Positions 38,949-48,866 of a DNA stretch of 64,000 nucleotides are shown in pieces. The stretch's first letter is position 1. The number at the start of each line of letters is the position of its first letter. The translations under genes and the position numbers were made by a program. This stretch comes from Lacinutrix algicola. GTDB taxonomy: Bacteria; Bacteroidota; Bacteroidia; Flavobacteriales; Flavobacteriaceae. Under the pieces are notes generated by a model. That model was given only the letters and a program-made list of their open reading frames with translations. It was not told the DNA's origin and made no database searches. The DNA is taken from assembly GCF_001418085.1 (NCBI RefSeq), contig NZ_LIQH01000037.1, positions 34,337 through 98,336 of the forward strand, given 5' to 3'.

Positions 38949-39006
38949 TACTAAATTTTTACGAAAAAATTAATAAGTATTTAAACCCAAACAGTTATAA
39001 ATATAA

Positions 39007-39014
39007 TAGCTTTG
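39007..39014 (+). promoter_or_regulatory. -7 element upstream of asd
   Basis: TAGCTTTG matches TAnnTTTG and lies 33 bases before the asd ATG. No convincing -33 TTG is seen at the usual distance, so only the -7 part is claimed. Confidence 0.45.
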
Positions 39015-39046
39015 TATTTATATATTAAATTGAAATACTATTAGTT

Positions 39047-40036
39047 ATGAAATTAGCAGTTATAGGCGTTACAGGTATGGTGGGCGAAGTTATGCGCAAA
39101 GTCTTAGAAGAGCGCGATTTTAAAATTACAGAATTTATTCCTGTCGCTTCAGAGCGTTCTGTTGGAAAAAAAGTTAGTTTTAAAAACCAAGAGTTTACAA
39201 TTGTAAGCTTAGCAGATGCTGTAGCAATGAAACCAGATGTTGCGTTATTTTCAGCTGGAGGAGACACCTCTTTAGAATGGGCTCCAAAATTTGCAGAAGC
39301 AGGCACTACAGTAATCGATAACTCTTCTGCATGGAGAATGGACCAATCTAAAAAATTAATTGTTCCAGAAATTAATGCTAACGAACTTTCAAAAGAAGAT
39401 AAAATTATAGCTAACCCGAACTGTTCTACTATTCAAATGGTTATGGCTTTAGCACCTCTTCATAAAAAATATAAAATAAAACGTATTGTTGTTTCAACTT
39501 ACCAATCTATCTCAGGAACAGGAGTAAAAGCGGTACAACAATTAGAAAATGAAATGGCTGGTATAAAAGGAGAAATGGCTTATAACTATCCTATTCACAA
39601 AAATGCGATTCCGCATTGCGATGTTTTCGAGGAAAACGGCTATACCAAAGAAGAAATGAAATTGGTTCGTGAAACTCAAAAAATTCTTAACGATAAAACA
39701 ATTGCTGTTACTGCAACTGCCGTTAGAATACCTACTGCTGGCGGACATAGTGAAGCTATAAATGTAGAGTTTGAAAACGATTTTGATGTTTCAGAAGTAA
39801 CACAATTACTTAGTGAAACCGATGGTATTACCATACAAGATAATTTAGACACCAATACTTATCCAATGCCATTGTACGCAAATGGAAAAGACGATGTTTT
39901 TGTAGGACGTATCCGTAGAGATGGCTCCCAACCTAATACTTTAAACCTTTGGGTTGTAAGTGACAATCTTAGAAAAGGTGCTGCAACAAACACTGTACAA
40001 ATAGCAGAATACTTAGTAAAAAACAATCTAGTATAG
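39047..40036 (+). CDS. asd: Aspartate-semialdehyde dehydrogenase
   Basis: Asd reduces aspartyl phosphate to aspartate semialdehyde, feeding lysine/diaminopimelate, threonine and methionine. The 329 residues have the NADP fold G-V-T-G-M-V-G-E (7-14), the catalytic cysteine in N-P-N-C-S-T near 122-127, and I-P-T-A-G-G-H-S-E near 223-231. It has its own promoter-like box and a strong terminator. Confidence 0.95.
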   Translation: MKLAVIGVTGMVGEVMRKVLEERDFKITEFIPVASERSVGKKVSFKNQEFTIVSLADAVAMKPDVALFSAGGDTSLEWAPKFAEAGTTVIDNSSAWRMDQSKKLIVPEINANELSKEDKIIANPNCSTIQMVMALAPLHKKYKIKRIVVSTYQSISGTGVKAVQQLENEMAGIKGEMAYNYPIHKNAIPHCDVFEENGYTKEEMKLVRETQKILNDKTIAVTATAVRIPTAGGHSEAINVEFENDFDVSEVTQLLSETDGITIQDNLDTNTYPMPLYANGKDDVFVGRIRRDGSQPNTLNLWVVSDNLRKGAATNTVQIAEYLVKNNLV

Positions 40037-40060
40037 ATTATAATAGAATACTAAATTTTC

Positions 40061-40097
40061 AAAAAAGCGTTTACATAACTATGTAAGCGCTTTTTTG
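40061..40097 (+). terminator. Terminator after asd
   Basis: AAAAAAGCG-T-TTACAT (40061-40076) pairs with ATGTAAGCG-C-TTTTTT (40081-40096), one G-U pair, loop AACT. Confidence 0.9.
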
Positions 40098-40129
40098 TTT
40101 ATTTTTATAGCTATATAAAACTACTATCT

Positions 40130-42295
40130 ATGAAAAAATTAGCAATTTGCTTTTTAACACTTTCAATATTTATGTCTTGTAAAGAAGAAAAAAAAGAACG
40201 ACAAGCGATTACTGTAAACTATCCTTCAACTAATACAGTAGATACAATTAACACTTACTTTGGTACAGAAGTAAAAGATCCTTACAGATGGCTTGAAGAC
40301 GATAGAAGCGAAGAAACAATGTCTTGGGTTAAAAACCAAAACAAGGCAACTTATAGTTATCTCGATAATATTCCGTTTCGTAATGAATTAAAAGAGAGAC
40401 TAACCAAACTATGGAACTACGAAAAAATCGGTTCACCTTTTAAAGAAGGAGACTTCACGTACTTTTATAAAAACTCTGGACTTCAAAACCAGTATGTAAT
40501 TTACAGATACAAAACAGGAGAAGATCCAAAAACAGCAACAGTATTTTTAGATCCAAATGGCTTTAGTAGCGATGGAACAACTTCTTTAGGAGGTACAAGT
40601 TTTTCTAAAGATGGAAAAAAATTAGCCTATGCTATTTCTGAAGGTGGAAGTGATTGGAGAAAAATTCTAATCATGGATACCGAAACTAAAGAGATTATTG
40701 AGGACACTATTGTAGATGTAAAGTTTAGCGGTATGTCTTGGTATAAAAATGAAGGCTTCTATTATTCTAGTTACGATAAACCAAAAGGAAGCGAATTATC
40801 TGCAAAAACAGATCAACATAAAGTATACTATCATAAATTAGGAACACCTCAAAAAGAGGATAAAATTATTTACGGTAGCACACCAGAAGAAAAACATAGG
40901 TATATTTATGGAAGCGTTACAGAAGATGATCGTTACCTTTTAATATCTCCACGCATTTCAACTTCTGGGAATAAATTATATATAAAAGACCTAACAGTTC
41001 CCAATGCACCTTTAGTAGAGATTATTGGTAATACAGATAGCGATACTTATTTACTAGAAAATGTGGATTCTAAACTGTTTTTAGTAACTAATTTAAATGC
41101 ACCTAATCAAAAAATTATCACTGTAGATGCATCTAATCCCACACCAGAACATTGGGTAGATTTTGTTCCAGAAACTAAAAATGTATTAAGTCCATCTACA
41201 GCTGGTGGTTACTTTTTTACAGAATATATGGTAGATGCTGTTTCTCAAATTTTCCAATACGATTATAACGGAAAATTAGTTCGTGAAGTAAAACTACCAA
41301 GTATTGGAAGCGCTGGTGGTTTTGGTGCTAAAAAGGAAGAAAAAGAACTATACTACTCTTTTACAAACTATGTAACTCCTGGAAGTATTTATAAATACGA
41401 TATTGAAAAGGGAATTTCAACTTTGTTTAGAAAACCGGATATCGACTTTAATTCGGATAACTACGAAAGTACTCAAGTGTTTTATCCGTCAAAAGATGGT
41501 ACAAAAATACCAATGATAATTACACATAAAAAAGGATTAGACCTTAACGGAAAAAACCCAACTATACTTTATGGCTATGGAGGTTTTAATGTAAGTTTAG
41601 CACCTAGTTTTAGTATTACAAATGCTGTTTGGATGGAACAAGGTGGTATTTATGCCGTTGCAAATTTAAGAGGTGGTGGTGAATATGGAAAAGAATGGCA
41701 CGATGCTGGAACACAATTAAAAAAGCAAAATGTATTTGATGATTTTATTGCTGCTGCCGAATATCTAATAGCAGAAAAATATACTTCATCAGACTATTTA
41801 GCAATAAAAGGAGGTTCTAATGGAGGCTTATTAGTTGGCGCAACCATGACGCAACGTCCAGATTTAATGAAAGTAGCTTTGCCAGCCGTTGGTGTTCTAG
41901 ACATGTTACGTTACCACACCTTTACAGCAGGAGCTGGATGGGCTTACGATTACGGAACAGCAGAAGACAATAAAGAAATGTTCGAGTATTTAAAAAACTA
42001 CTCACCAGTACATAACGTAAAAGAAGGCGTACAATATCCTGCAACTTTAGTAACTACAGGAGATCATGACGACAGAGTTGTACCTGCACATAGTTTTAAA
42101 TTTGCTGCAGAATTACAAGCAAAACAATCTGGCACAAACCCAACATTAATTAGAATAGAAACAGACGCTGGACATGGAGCAGGAACTCCTGTTAGTAAAA
42201 CCATAGAACAAGCTGCAGATATTTTTGGTTTTACTCTTTTTAATATGGGATATGATGTATTACCTAGTAAAATGAAAGACGAATTTAAAAACTAA
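40130..42295 (+). CDS. Prolyl oligopeptidase (S9A) lipoprotein
   Basis: A lipoprotein signal (L-S-I-F-M-S-C, Cys near 17) anchors the protein to a membrane. Residues about 30-430 are the seven-bladed propeller and 450-721 the alpha/beta hydrolase: nucleophile in G-G-S-N-G-G near 564-569, Asp in G-D-H-D-D-R-V-V and His in D-A-G-H-G-A-G. It cleaves short peptides after proline. 721 residues, normal length. Confidence 0.95.
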   Translation: MKKLAICFLTLSIFMSCKEEKKERQAITVNYPSTNTVDTINTYFGTEVKDPYRWLEDDRSEETMSWVKNQNKATYSYLDNIPFRNELKERLTKLWNYEKIGSPFKEGDFTYFYKNSGLQNQYVIYRYKTGEDPKTATVFLDPNGFSSDGTTSLGGTSFSKDGKKLAYAISEGGSDWRKILIMDTETKEIIEDTIVDVKFSGMSWYKNEGFYYSSYDKPKGSELSAKTDQHKVYYHKLGTPQKEDKIIYGSTPEEKHRYIYGSVTEDDRYLLISPRISTSGNKLYIKDLTVPNAPLVEIIGNTDSDTYLLENVDSKLFLVTNLNAPNQKIITVDASNPTPEHWVDFVPETKNVLSPSTAGGYFFTEYMVDAVSQIFQYDYNGKLVREVKLPSIGSAGGFGAKKEEKELYYSFTNYVTPGSIYKYDIEKGISTLFRKPDIDFNSDNYESTQVFYPSKDGTKIPMIITHKKGLDLNGKNPTILYGYGGFNVSLAPSFSITNAVWMEQGGIYAVANLRGGGEYGKEWHDAGTQLKKQNVFDDFIAAAEYLIAEKYTSSDYLAIKGGSNGGLLVGATMTQRPDLMKVALPAVGVLDMLRYHTFTAGAGWAYDYGTAEDNKEMFEYLKNYSPVHNVKEGVQYPATLVTTGDHDDRVVPAHSFKFAAELQAKQSGTNPTLIRIETDAGHGAGTPVSKTIEQAADIFGFTLFNMGYDVLPSKMKDEFKN

Positions 42296-42311
42296 AATAA
42301 CTACACTATAT

Positions 42312-42348
42312 AAAAACCTGCATGCTTTAATAAGTCTGCAGGTTTTTT
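42312..42348 (+). terminator. Terminator after the prolyl oligopeptidase gene
   Basis: AAAAACCTGCA (42312-42322) and TGCAGGTTTTT (42337-42347) form an 11-bp stem followed by T. Confidence 0.88.
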
Positions 42349-42382
42349 CTTCTTAAAAAACATTTAAAAAAACATTTTTTGT

Positions 42383-42413
42383 TTTGCAGTAATAGTCAAT
42401 TGGTATAGCTTTG
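42383..42413 (+). promoter_or_regulatory. Strong Bacteroidota promoter of the efflux operon
   Basis: TTTG (42383-42386) and TAGCTTTG (42406-42413) match the -33/-7 consensus with a 19-base spacer. The start codon of the next gene (42423) lies only about 10 bases beyond the -7 box, so its leader would be almost absent. Confidence 0.65.
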
Positions 42414-42422
42414 CAACTGGAA

Positions 42423-42845
42423 ATGAAAAAAATCACCACTAAATATTTATCGTTAATAGTACTCTTCTTATTTGTAGGAGCTACTAACGTATTTGCAAAT
42501 ACTAGTGCTGATACTAACAACTCACAAAATAACCTTCTTAAGATTGAAGCATCAAACCACGCTTCTACTAAGAACTATTTAAGTCACGGTTCTCAAATTA
42601 CAATTCATAATAATGAAGAGATTCAATTAATTTTCGATTTCACCGAAATTGAAGATACCGAAAACGAAGAGTCCGTTTCTAACACTACTATTGTTCCTTT
42701 TAGTAGTTATATCTCTGTTTTTTTAAACGCACAATTATTAAGCGATTTATCGGCTCAGCTTCAAGAAGAAGCGACCCATTACAAACCTAAACTTTGTCAA
42801 CCTACGACAAAGCTTCATGTTAGACTATCAGTTTTCATAATCTGA
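42423..42845 (+). CDS. Small exported protein ahead of the RND genes
   Basis: 140 residues from the ATG at 42423 (a TTG at 42411 is in frame but falls in the promoter). Residues 1-26 are a signal peptide ending T-N-V-F-A-N. The rest is Asn/Ser/Glu-rich, with an acidic middle (E-I-E-D-T-E-N-E-E) and a basic tail. I recognise no domain. As first gene of the transcript leading to the efflux system it could be a sensor or leader-type exported protein; that is inference. Confidence 0.6.
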   Translation: MKKITTKYLSLIVLFLFVGATNVFANTSADTNNSQNNLLKIEASNHASTKNYLSHGSQITIHNNEEIQLIFDFTEIEDTENEESVSNTTIVPFSSYISVFLNAQLLSDLSAQLQEEATHYKPKLCQPTTKLHVRLSVFII

Positions 42846-42997
42846 TAATACTTTCTTTTTTTGCAAATCAATTTTCTATCGATTTGCTACTACATCACAA
42901 TAAATTAATATAACACAAACAGCCACACTTATGCTCTATTTGCAAGGTTTGGCTACAATCACATTTTATTTTACCAATTTATTTCAAATAAAAAATT

Positions 42998-44080
42998 ATG
43001 AAAAAAACATTCATTTTCATGGGTTTATTCGCATGTCTATTTCATACAAGTTGCGAAACTAAAAAAGAAAAAAAAGAAGAGCATGTTGCTTTTCTTGTTA
43101 CCAATCCTATTAAAAAGGACACCACTATAACAAAAGATTATGTTAGTCAGATTCATTCTATTAGACACATAGAATTAAGAGCTTTAGAGAGAGGTTATCT
43201 AAAAAGTATATCTGTAGACGAAGGACAGCATGTTAAAAAGGGACAAGCCATGTTCCAAATCATGCCAAATATTTATCAAGCCGAACTACAAAAGGCTAAA
43301 GCCGAATCTAATGCGGCAGAAATAGAATTAAAAAACACAAAACTATTGGCTGATGGTAATGTTGTGTCTCAAAACGAATTAGCCATGGCAAATGCCAATT
43401 TAGACAAAGCAAATGCCGAAGTTTATTTAGCACAAACACATTTAGGATTTACTAGAATTACAGCGCCTTTTGATGGAATTATGGATCATCTAGAAGCTAG
43501 AGAAGGTAGTCTTGTAGATGAAGGCGAATTGCTAACTACACTTTCTGACAACAGTAAAATGTGGGTATACTTTAACGTACCAGAAGCAGAATATCTAGAT
43601 TATATTACCAGCGCAGACAAAGACGTTAAAAAAGAAGTTGGCCTATTAATGGCGAACAATAAGGAATTCAACCAAAAAGGAATTGTAGAAACTATTGAAG
43701 GAGAATTTAATAGCGAGACTGGGAACATTGCTTTTAGAGCAACATTTCCTAATCCAGATGGTATTTTAAGACATGGTGAGACAGGTAGTATTTTAATGAG
43801 TGTTCCTTTTAAAGATGTTATTATAATTCCTCAAAAAGCAACGTTTCAAATCTTAGATAAAACCTATGTTTTTGTAGTAAACAAAGACCATGTTGTTAAG
43901 CAAAAAGAAATTACTATTGGCGCAGAATTACCTCATCTATTTATTGTCAACGAAGGACTTACCGAAAACGACACTATTTTATTAGAAGGTATTAGAATGG
44001 TTAAAAACAACGAAGAAATAGAAACGAAGTTTTTAGAACCAAACAAAGTAATGTCTGAGCTAGACTTATACGCTGAATAA
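42998..44080 (+). CDS. RND efflux periplasmic adaptor (membrane fusion protein)
   Basis: A lipoprotein signal with Cys19 in H-T-S-C-E. The 360 residues then follow the AcrA/MexA pattern: first barrel-sandwich half (A-L-E-R-G-Y-L-K-S-I-S-V-D-E-G-Q-H-V near 62-79), a helical hairpin (about 95-145), second half-motif (I-T-A-P-F-D-G-I near 152-159), and beta-barrel with G-S-I-L-M-S-V-P. First core gene of a three-gene efflux operon. Confidence 0.94.
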   Translation: MKKTFIFMGLFACLFHTSCETKKEKKEEHVAFLVTNPIKKDTTITKDYVSQIHSIRHIELRALERGYLKSISVDEGQHVKKGQAMFQIMPNIYQAELQKAKAESNAAEIELKNTKLLADGNVVSQNELAMANANLDKANAEVYLAQTHLGFTRITAPFDGIMDHLEAREGSLVDEGELLTTLSDNSKMWVYFNVPEAEYLDYITSADKDVKKEVGLLMANNKEFNQKGIVETIEGEFNSETGNIAFRATFPNPDGILRHGETGSILMSVPFKDVIIIPQKATFQILDKTYVFVVNKDHVVKQKEITIGAELPHLFIVNEGLTENDTILLEGIRMVKNNEEIETKFLEPNKVMSELDLYAE

Positions 44081-44105
44081 TTTTAGAATTTAATCTACAA
44101 AAGAC

Positions 44106-47100
44106 ATGTTTAAACAATTTATAAAAAGACCCGTTCTGGCTATTGTCATTTCGGTTATCATCCTATTTCTAGGAGGACTTGCCATTAAGCAACTCCCGAT
44201 ATCACAATTCCCACAAATAGCACCTACAACCGTAAATATTTTTATTGCGTATCCAGGTTCTAGTTCAGAAGTATTAGTAAACTCCACATTAATACCATTA
44301 GAAACAGCCATAAATGGTGTGCAAGACATGCGTTATATTGCCTCTGATGCCACTAGTGCTGGTGAAGCAACCATCCGTGTTATTTTTGAACCAGGTACAG
44401 ATCCAAACGAAGCAGTAGTTAGGGTAAAAACACGTGTGGATCAAGTGATGCCACTACTACCCGAATTAGTGCAACGTGAAGGTGTTATTATATCGCCTGT
44501 GCAACCTAGTATGTTGATGTACGTCAATCTATCTAGCTCAGATAAAAACAATGACGAGAAATTTTTGTACAACTACGCCTACACCAAAGTTATACCAGAA
44601 ATACAACGTATTAAAGGAATTGCCAGTGCACAAATTTTAGGAAGTCGAAAATACGCTATGCGTGTTTGGTTAAAACCAGATCGTATGCGTGCTTATAATA
44701 TTTCGGCAGAAGAGGTTTTAGAAGCCATGGAAGAACAAAGTATTCTTGCCAGGCCAGGTCGTTTAGGCCGAAGCTCCGGGATGACCTCGCAATCTTTAGA
44801 GTATGTATTAACCTATGAAAACCGATATAACGAACCAGAACAATACGAAGAGATTATTATCCGCGCCAACAAAGAAGGTGAAATTATTCAATTAAAAGAT
44901 ATTGCCGACGTAAAACTAGGGAGCGAATTTTTTGATATTTATTCTAATTTAGACGGAAAACCATCTGCATCCATCGTATTAAAACAAACGTTTGGGAGTA
45001 ATGGTAGTGATGTTATTGATGCTGTAAAAGAAAAATTAAAAGAATTAGAAGTCGAACTTCCTCCTGATGTAGACTTTCAAATTAGTTATGATGTTTCTAA
45101 CTTTTTAGATGCGTCTATAGAACAAGTATTACACACGCTTAGAGATGCTTTTATATTAGTTGCTCTTGTGGTCTTTTTATTTTTAGGAGATTGGCGTTCG
45201 ACGTTAATTCCAATTATAGCTGTACCAGTTTCGTTAATTGGGGCCTTTTTTGTGATGCAATTATTTGGGCTATCCATTAACTTAATAACCCTATTTGCTT
45301 TAGTACTCGCTATTGGTATTGTCGTCGATAATGCGATTGTCGTCGTGGAAGCTGTCCATGTTAAAATGGAGGAAGAACACCTCACGCCCTACAAAGCGTC
45401 TTATGAAGTTTTAGGCGAAATTGGTGGCGCCATTATAGCCATCACATTAGTTATGGTTTCGGTATTTATACCCATTTCTTTTATGTCAGGTCCTGTCGGC
45501 GTTTTCTATAGACAATTCTCTATCACAATGGCTGGATCTATTGTTATTTCGGCAATTGTAGCCTTAACGTTAACACCTGTTTTATGTGCTATTTTACTTA
45601 AAAACAATCATGGAAAAGCAAAAAAATCGTTAATTGATAAGTTTATTAATTGGTTTAATAATGGTTTCGAAAAACTAACTGGAAGCTATGTGAAAATCCT
45701 TAATAAAATTGTAGCCAGACGTATTGTAACCTTTGGAATATTGATTGCTTTTTGTGTCGGAATTTTTGTAACCAACAAAGTGCTTCCTGCTGGATTTATA
45801 CCCAATGAAGATCAAGGGATGATTTATGCTATTATCCAAACACCTCCTGGAGCTACGTTAGAACGTACCAATGAAGTTGCTAAAAAACTTCAAAAAATTT
45901 GCGAAGAAACGGAAGGCGTACAATCAGTATCCTCTTTAGCGGGTTATGAGATTATGACCGAAGGTCGCGGATCTAACGCCGGAACCTGTTTAATTAACCT
46001 AAAACCGTGGTCTGACCGTGAACATTCTGTACACGAAATCATGGAAGAGCTGGAAGAAGAAACTAAAGATTTAGGAGCTGTTATTGAGTATTTTGAACCA
46101 CCTGCTGTTCCCGGTTTTGGATCTTCTGGAGGATTTGCTATGCGTTTATTAGACAAAACAAACTCTACAGATTATCATCATTTTGAGGAGATCAATAATA
46201 GCTTTATTGAAGCCTTATCTAAACGTAAAGAGCTAACGGGTTTATTTACTTTTTTCTCTGCAAATTATCCACAATATCAATTAAAAATAAATAATAAAAT
46301 TGCCATGCAAAAAGGCGTTAGTATTGGTAAAGCAATGGAGAATTTAAATATTTTAATTGGTAGTACTTACGAACAAGGATTTATTCGTTTTGGTCGCTTC
46401 TTTAAAGTATACACGCAAGCAGGACCAGAATACAGACGTTTACCATCTGATTTAGAAAAACTTTTTGTTAAAAATGAAGAAGGTGAAATGGTACCATATT
46501 CTGCATTTATGACCATCAACAAAAAACTAGGCCCTAATGAAATTACACGTTACAACCTTTACAATTCTGCCTCAATTAGAGGTTTACCTGCACCAGGATT
46601 TACCAGTGGTGATGCTATAAACGCCATTAAAGAAGTTGCTGCAAAGGAGCTTCCAAGAGGTTACGACATTGCATGGGAAGGCTTGTCTTACGACGAAGCA
46701 AGCAGAGGTAATGAATCTACTTATATTTTTATTATCGTATTAATTTTTGTCTATTTTGTTTTAGCCGCACAATACGAAAGCTTCTTATTACCATTTGCTG
46801 TAATTCTATCCCTACCTGTTGGTGTTTTTGGATCGTTTTTCCTATTAAAATCTATGGGATTAGCCAACGATGTATACGCCCAAATTGGTGTTATCATGCT
46901 AGTCGGGTTACTTGGTAAAAACGCAGTATTGATTGTAGAATTTGCAGTACAAAAACAACGGGAAGGTGCAACGATACTAGAAGCTGCAATTGAAGGTTCT
47001 CGAGCAAGATTTAGACCTATTTTAATGACATCCTTTGCTTTTATCGCAGGATTAATTCCGTTAATTATAGCAACAGGAGCAGGTGCAATTGCTAATAGAA

Positions 47101-47357
47101 CCATTGGTAGTTCTGCATTAGGAGGAATGCTTATTGGTACACTTGGCGGTGTGTTAATCATTCCTGGTTTATATTACATTTTCGCAAAAATGGCTGAAGG
47201 AAAAAGTCTTATTAAAGACGAGTCTCATGAACCATTATCTGAAGAGTTTATAAGAAATCATGAATCCGCTGGTCAACAAACAAAAGACAATACTGAACAG
47301 ATAAGTAAACTGAAAAGTCTATTTAAAAAACTAAGTAAAAGAAACAAAGATGAATAA
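44106..47357 (+). CDS. RND multidrug efflux permease, HAE1/AcrB family
   Basis: The 1083-residue protein has the twelve-helix RND layout with two large periplasmic loops: N-terminal I-K-R-P-V-L-A-I-V-I-S, proton-relay aspartates in the TM4 segment around G-I-V-V-D-N-A-I-V-V-V, the F-I-P-N-E-D-Q-G signature near 560, and the TM10 region with G-L-L-G-K-N-A-V-L-I-V-E. About 40 residues longer than AcrB, with a charged C-terminal tail. Exports hydrophobic compounds with its adaptor and outer-membrane partner. Overlaps the next gene by 8 bases. Confidence 0.96.
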   Translation: MFKQFIKRPVLAIVISVIILFLGGLAIKQLPISQFPQIAPTTVNIFIAYPGSSSEVLVNSTLIPLETAINGVQDMRYIASDATSAGEATIRVIFEPGTDPNEAVVRVKTRVDQVMPLLPELVQREGVIISPVQPSMLMYVNLSSSDKNNDEKFLYNYAYTKVIPEIQRIKGIASAQILGSRKYAMRVWLKPDRMRAYNISAEEVLEAMEEQSILARPGRLGRSSGMTSQSLEYVLTYENRYNEPEQYEEIIIRANKEGEIIQLKDIADVKLGSEFFDIYSNLDGKPSASIVLKQTFGSNGSDVIDAVKEKLKELEVELPPDVDFQISYDVSNFLDASIEQVLHTLRDAFILVALVVFLFLGDWRSTLIPIIAVPVSLIGAFFVMQLFGLSINLITLFALVLAIGIVVDNAIVVVEAVHVKMEEEHLTPYKASYEVLGEIGGAIIAITLVMVSVFIPISFMSGPVGVFYRQFSITMAGSIVISAIVALTLTPVLCAILLKNNHGKAKKSLIDKFINWFNNGFEKLTGSYVKILNKIVARRIVTFGILIAFCVGIFVTNKVLPAGFIPNEDQGMIYAIIQTPPGATLERTNEVAKKLQKICEETEGVQSVSSLAGYEIMTEGRGSNAGTCLINLKPWSDREHSVHEIMEELEEETKDLGAVIEYFEPPAVPGFGSSGGFAMRLLDKTNSTDYHHFEEINNSFIEALSKRKELTGLFTFFSANYPQYQLKINNKIAMQKGVSIGKAMENLNILIGSTYEQGFIRFGRFFKVYTQAGPEYRRLPSDLEKLFVKNEEGEMVPYSAFMTINKKLGPNEITRYNLYNSASIRGLPAPGFTSGDAINAIKEVAAKELPRGYDIAWEGLSYDEASRGNESTYIFIIVLIFVYFVLAAQYESFLLPFAVILSLPVGVFGSFFLLKSMGLANDVYAQIGVIMLVGLLGKNAVLIVEFAVQKQREGATILEAAIEGSRARFRPILMTSFAFIAGLIPLIIATGAGAIANRTIGSSALGGMLIGTLGGVLIIPGLYYIFAKMAEGKSLIKDESHEPLSEEFIRNHESAGQQTKDNTEQISKLKSLFKKLSKRNKDE

Positions 47358-48798
47358 TATAAAAAAACATATTAAGATTACAAAGCACTATGCAGTTGGT
47401 GTTTTAGCATTAGTTTCCTTGTATTCTTGTGTCCCAACTAGAAACGTTAGAGAAGAAAATAAAACGGTTCCTGAGCAGTACGAAAGCCAAACAGCAGACA
47501 CCACTAACACCGCTAACATAGAATGGAAAAACTTTTTTTCGGATGCTAATTTAGTCGCTTTAATAGACACTGCATTAGTTAACAATCAAGAGTTAAATAT
47601 GATGTTGCAACAAGTAGATATGGCAAAAAACGAGATACAAGCAAAAAAAGGTGAGTATCTTCCATTTGTTAGTGCTTTTGCTGGCGCTGAAGTTGAAAAA
47701 GTAGGAGAATATACTAGAAATGGTGCTGTAGAAAAACATCTAGACATTCGTGAAGGTGAAGAATTTCCAGAACCATTAACTAATTTTTCAGCAGGACTTA
47801 CAGCTTCTTGGGAACTTGATGTTTGGAAAAAACTTCGAAACGGAAAAAAAGCAGCAGTTTTAGAATATTTAGCTTCAGTTGAAGGTAAGAATTTTATGGT
47901 AACACAATTGGTAACCGAAATCGCCAGTTCATATTACGAGCTGATGGCATTAGACAATCAATTGGGAATTATCGAACAAAATTTAGAGATTCAACAACAA
48001 GCTTTAAAAATGGTAAAACTTCAAAAAGAAGCCGCCAGAGCAACATTGTTAGCCGTAAGACGTTTTGAAGCCGATGTTTATAAAAACCAGAGTAACAAGT
48101 TTCTAATTCAACAAAAAATAGTGGAGACAGAAAATTTGATTAATTTCTTAGTTGGTCGTTATCCACAAACCATAACTAGAAGCTCTAATAATTTTATAAC
48201 CACTACAGTAGATGTTATGTCTTCTGGAGTCCCTGCTCAGTTGTTAGCTAATCGTCCAGATATTAGACAAGCAGAATACGAGTTATCTGCTTCTAAATTA
48301 AATGTAAGTGTTGCAAAAGCTAATTTTTATCCTTCCATTGGTCTTAAAGCCAGTGTTGGATTAGAAGCTTTTAAGCCTAAATATTTAACAAGCACTCCAG
48401 AATCTTTATTATACAATTTAGTTGGAGATGTGGTAGGCCCTTTAATTAACAGAAATGCGATTAAAGCAGAGTATAAAAATGCTAATGACAGACAACTGCA
48501 AGCTGTTTTTGAATACGAAAAAACCATTTTAAATGCGTTTATGGAAGTTCAAAATCAACTATCTAATGTAGACAATCTTAAAAAAAGTTATGAGCTTAAA
48601 GAAGACCAAGTACAAGCACTTACAGAGTCTATAGAATTATCTCTTAAATTGTTTAGATCTGCAAGAGCAGAATACACAGAAGTGTTGCTAACACAACGCG
48701 AAGCATTAGATTCTAAAATAGAAATTATAGAAACTAAACGCGACCAATTATTAGCTAACGTAAAACTGTACCAAGCTTTAGGTGGCGGTTGGAATTAA
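47350..48798 (+). CDS. TolC/NodT-family outer-membrane efflux lipoprotein
   Basis: The 482 residues have a lipoprotein signal (L-Y-S-C-V-P near 25-29) and two outer-membrane-efflux-protein repeats (about 70-255 and 275-475), with L-L-A-N-R-P-D-I-R-Q-A-E near 299-310, the hallmark of NodT-type channels. It completes the RND pump as the third gene, overlapping the permease stop by 8 bases. Confidence 0.95.
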   Translation: MNNIKKHIKITKHYAVGVLALVSLYSCVPTRNVREENKTVPEQYESQTADTTNTANIEWKNFFSDANLVALIDTALVNNQELNMMLQQVDMAKNEIQAKKGEYLPFVSAFAGAEVEKVGEYTRNGAVEKHLDIREGEEFPEPLTNFSAGLTASWELDVWKKLRNGKKAAVLEYLASVEGKNFMVTQLVTEIASSYYELMALDNQLGIIEQNLEIQQQALKMVKLQKEAARATLLAVRRFEADVYKNQSNKFLIQQKIVETENLINFLVGRYPQTITRSSNNFITTTVDVMSSGVPAQLLANRPDIRQAEYELSASKLNVSVAKANFYPSIGLKASVGLEAFKPKYLTSTPESLLYNLVGDVVGPLINRNAIKAEYKNANDRQLQAVFEYEKTILNAFMEVQNQLSNVDNLKKSYELKEDQVQALTESIELSLKLFRSARAEYTEVLLTQREALDSKIEIIETKRDQLLANVKLYQALGGGWN

Positions 48799-48818
48799 CT
48801 CAAACTATTTACTAAATT

Positions 48819-48851
48819 TAAAACCGCTCAATAAGTTGAGCGGTTTTTTTG
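48819..48851 (+). terminator. Terminator after the efflux operon
   Basis: AAACCGCTCAA (48821-48831) pairs with TTGAGCGGTTT (48836-48846), loop TAAG, T run following. It overlaps the promoter region of the next gene. Confidence 0.9.
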
Positions 48852-48854
48852 TGT

Positions 48855-48862
48855 TATTTTTG
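48855..48862 (+). promoter_or_regulatory. -7 element immediately before the ABC ATPase start
   Basis: TATTTTTG matches TAnnTTTG; TTG at 48836-48838 (inside the terminator stem) is 16 bases upstream. The ATG at 48867 follows the box by 4 bases, implying a leaderless or nearly leaderless mRNA. Confidence 0.45.
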
Positions 48863-48866
48863 TAAT

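Noticed and set aside
42411..42422. TTG start for the small exported protein
   Set aside because: It falls inside or at the -7 box; the ATG at 42423 starts directly at a good signal peptide.
45086..47161. Several antisense frames opposite the RND permease
   Set aside because: Shadow frames of a conserved 1083-residue gene; their composition is a mirror of its hydrophobic segments.
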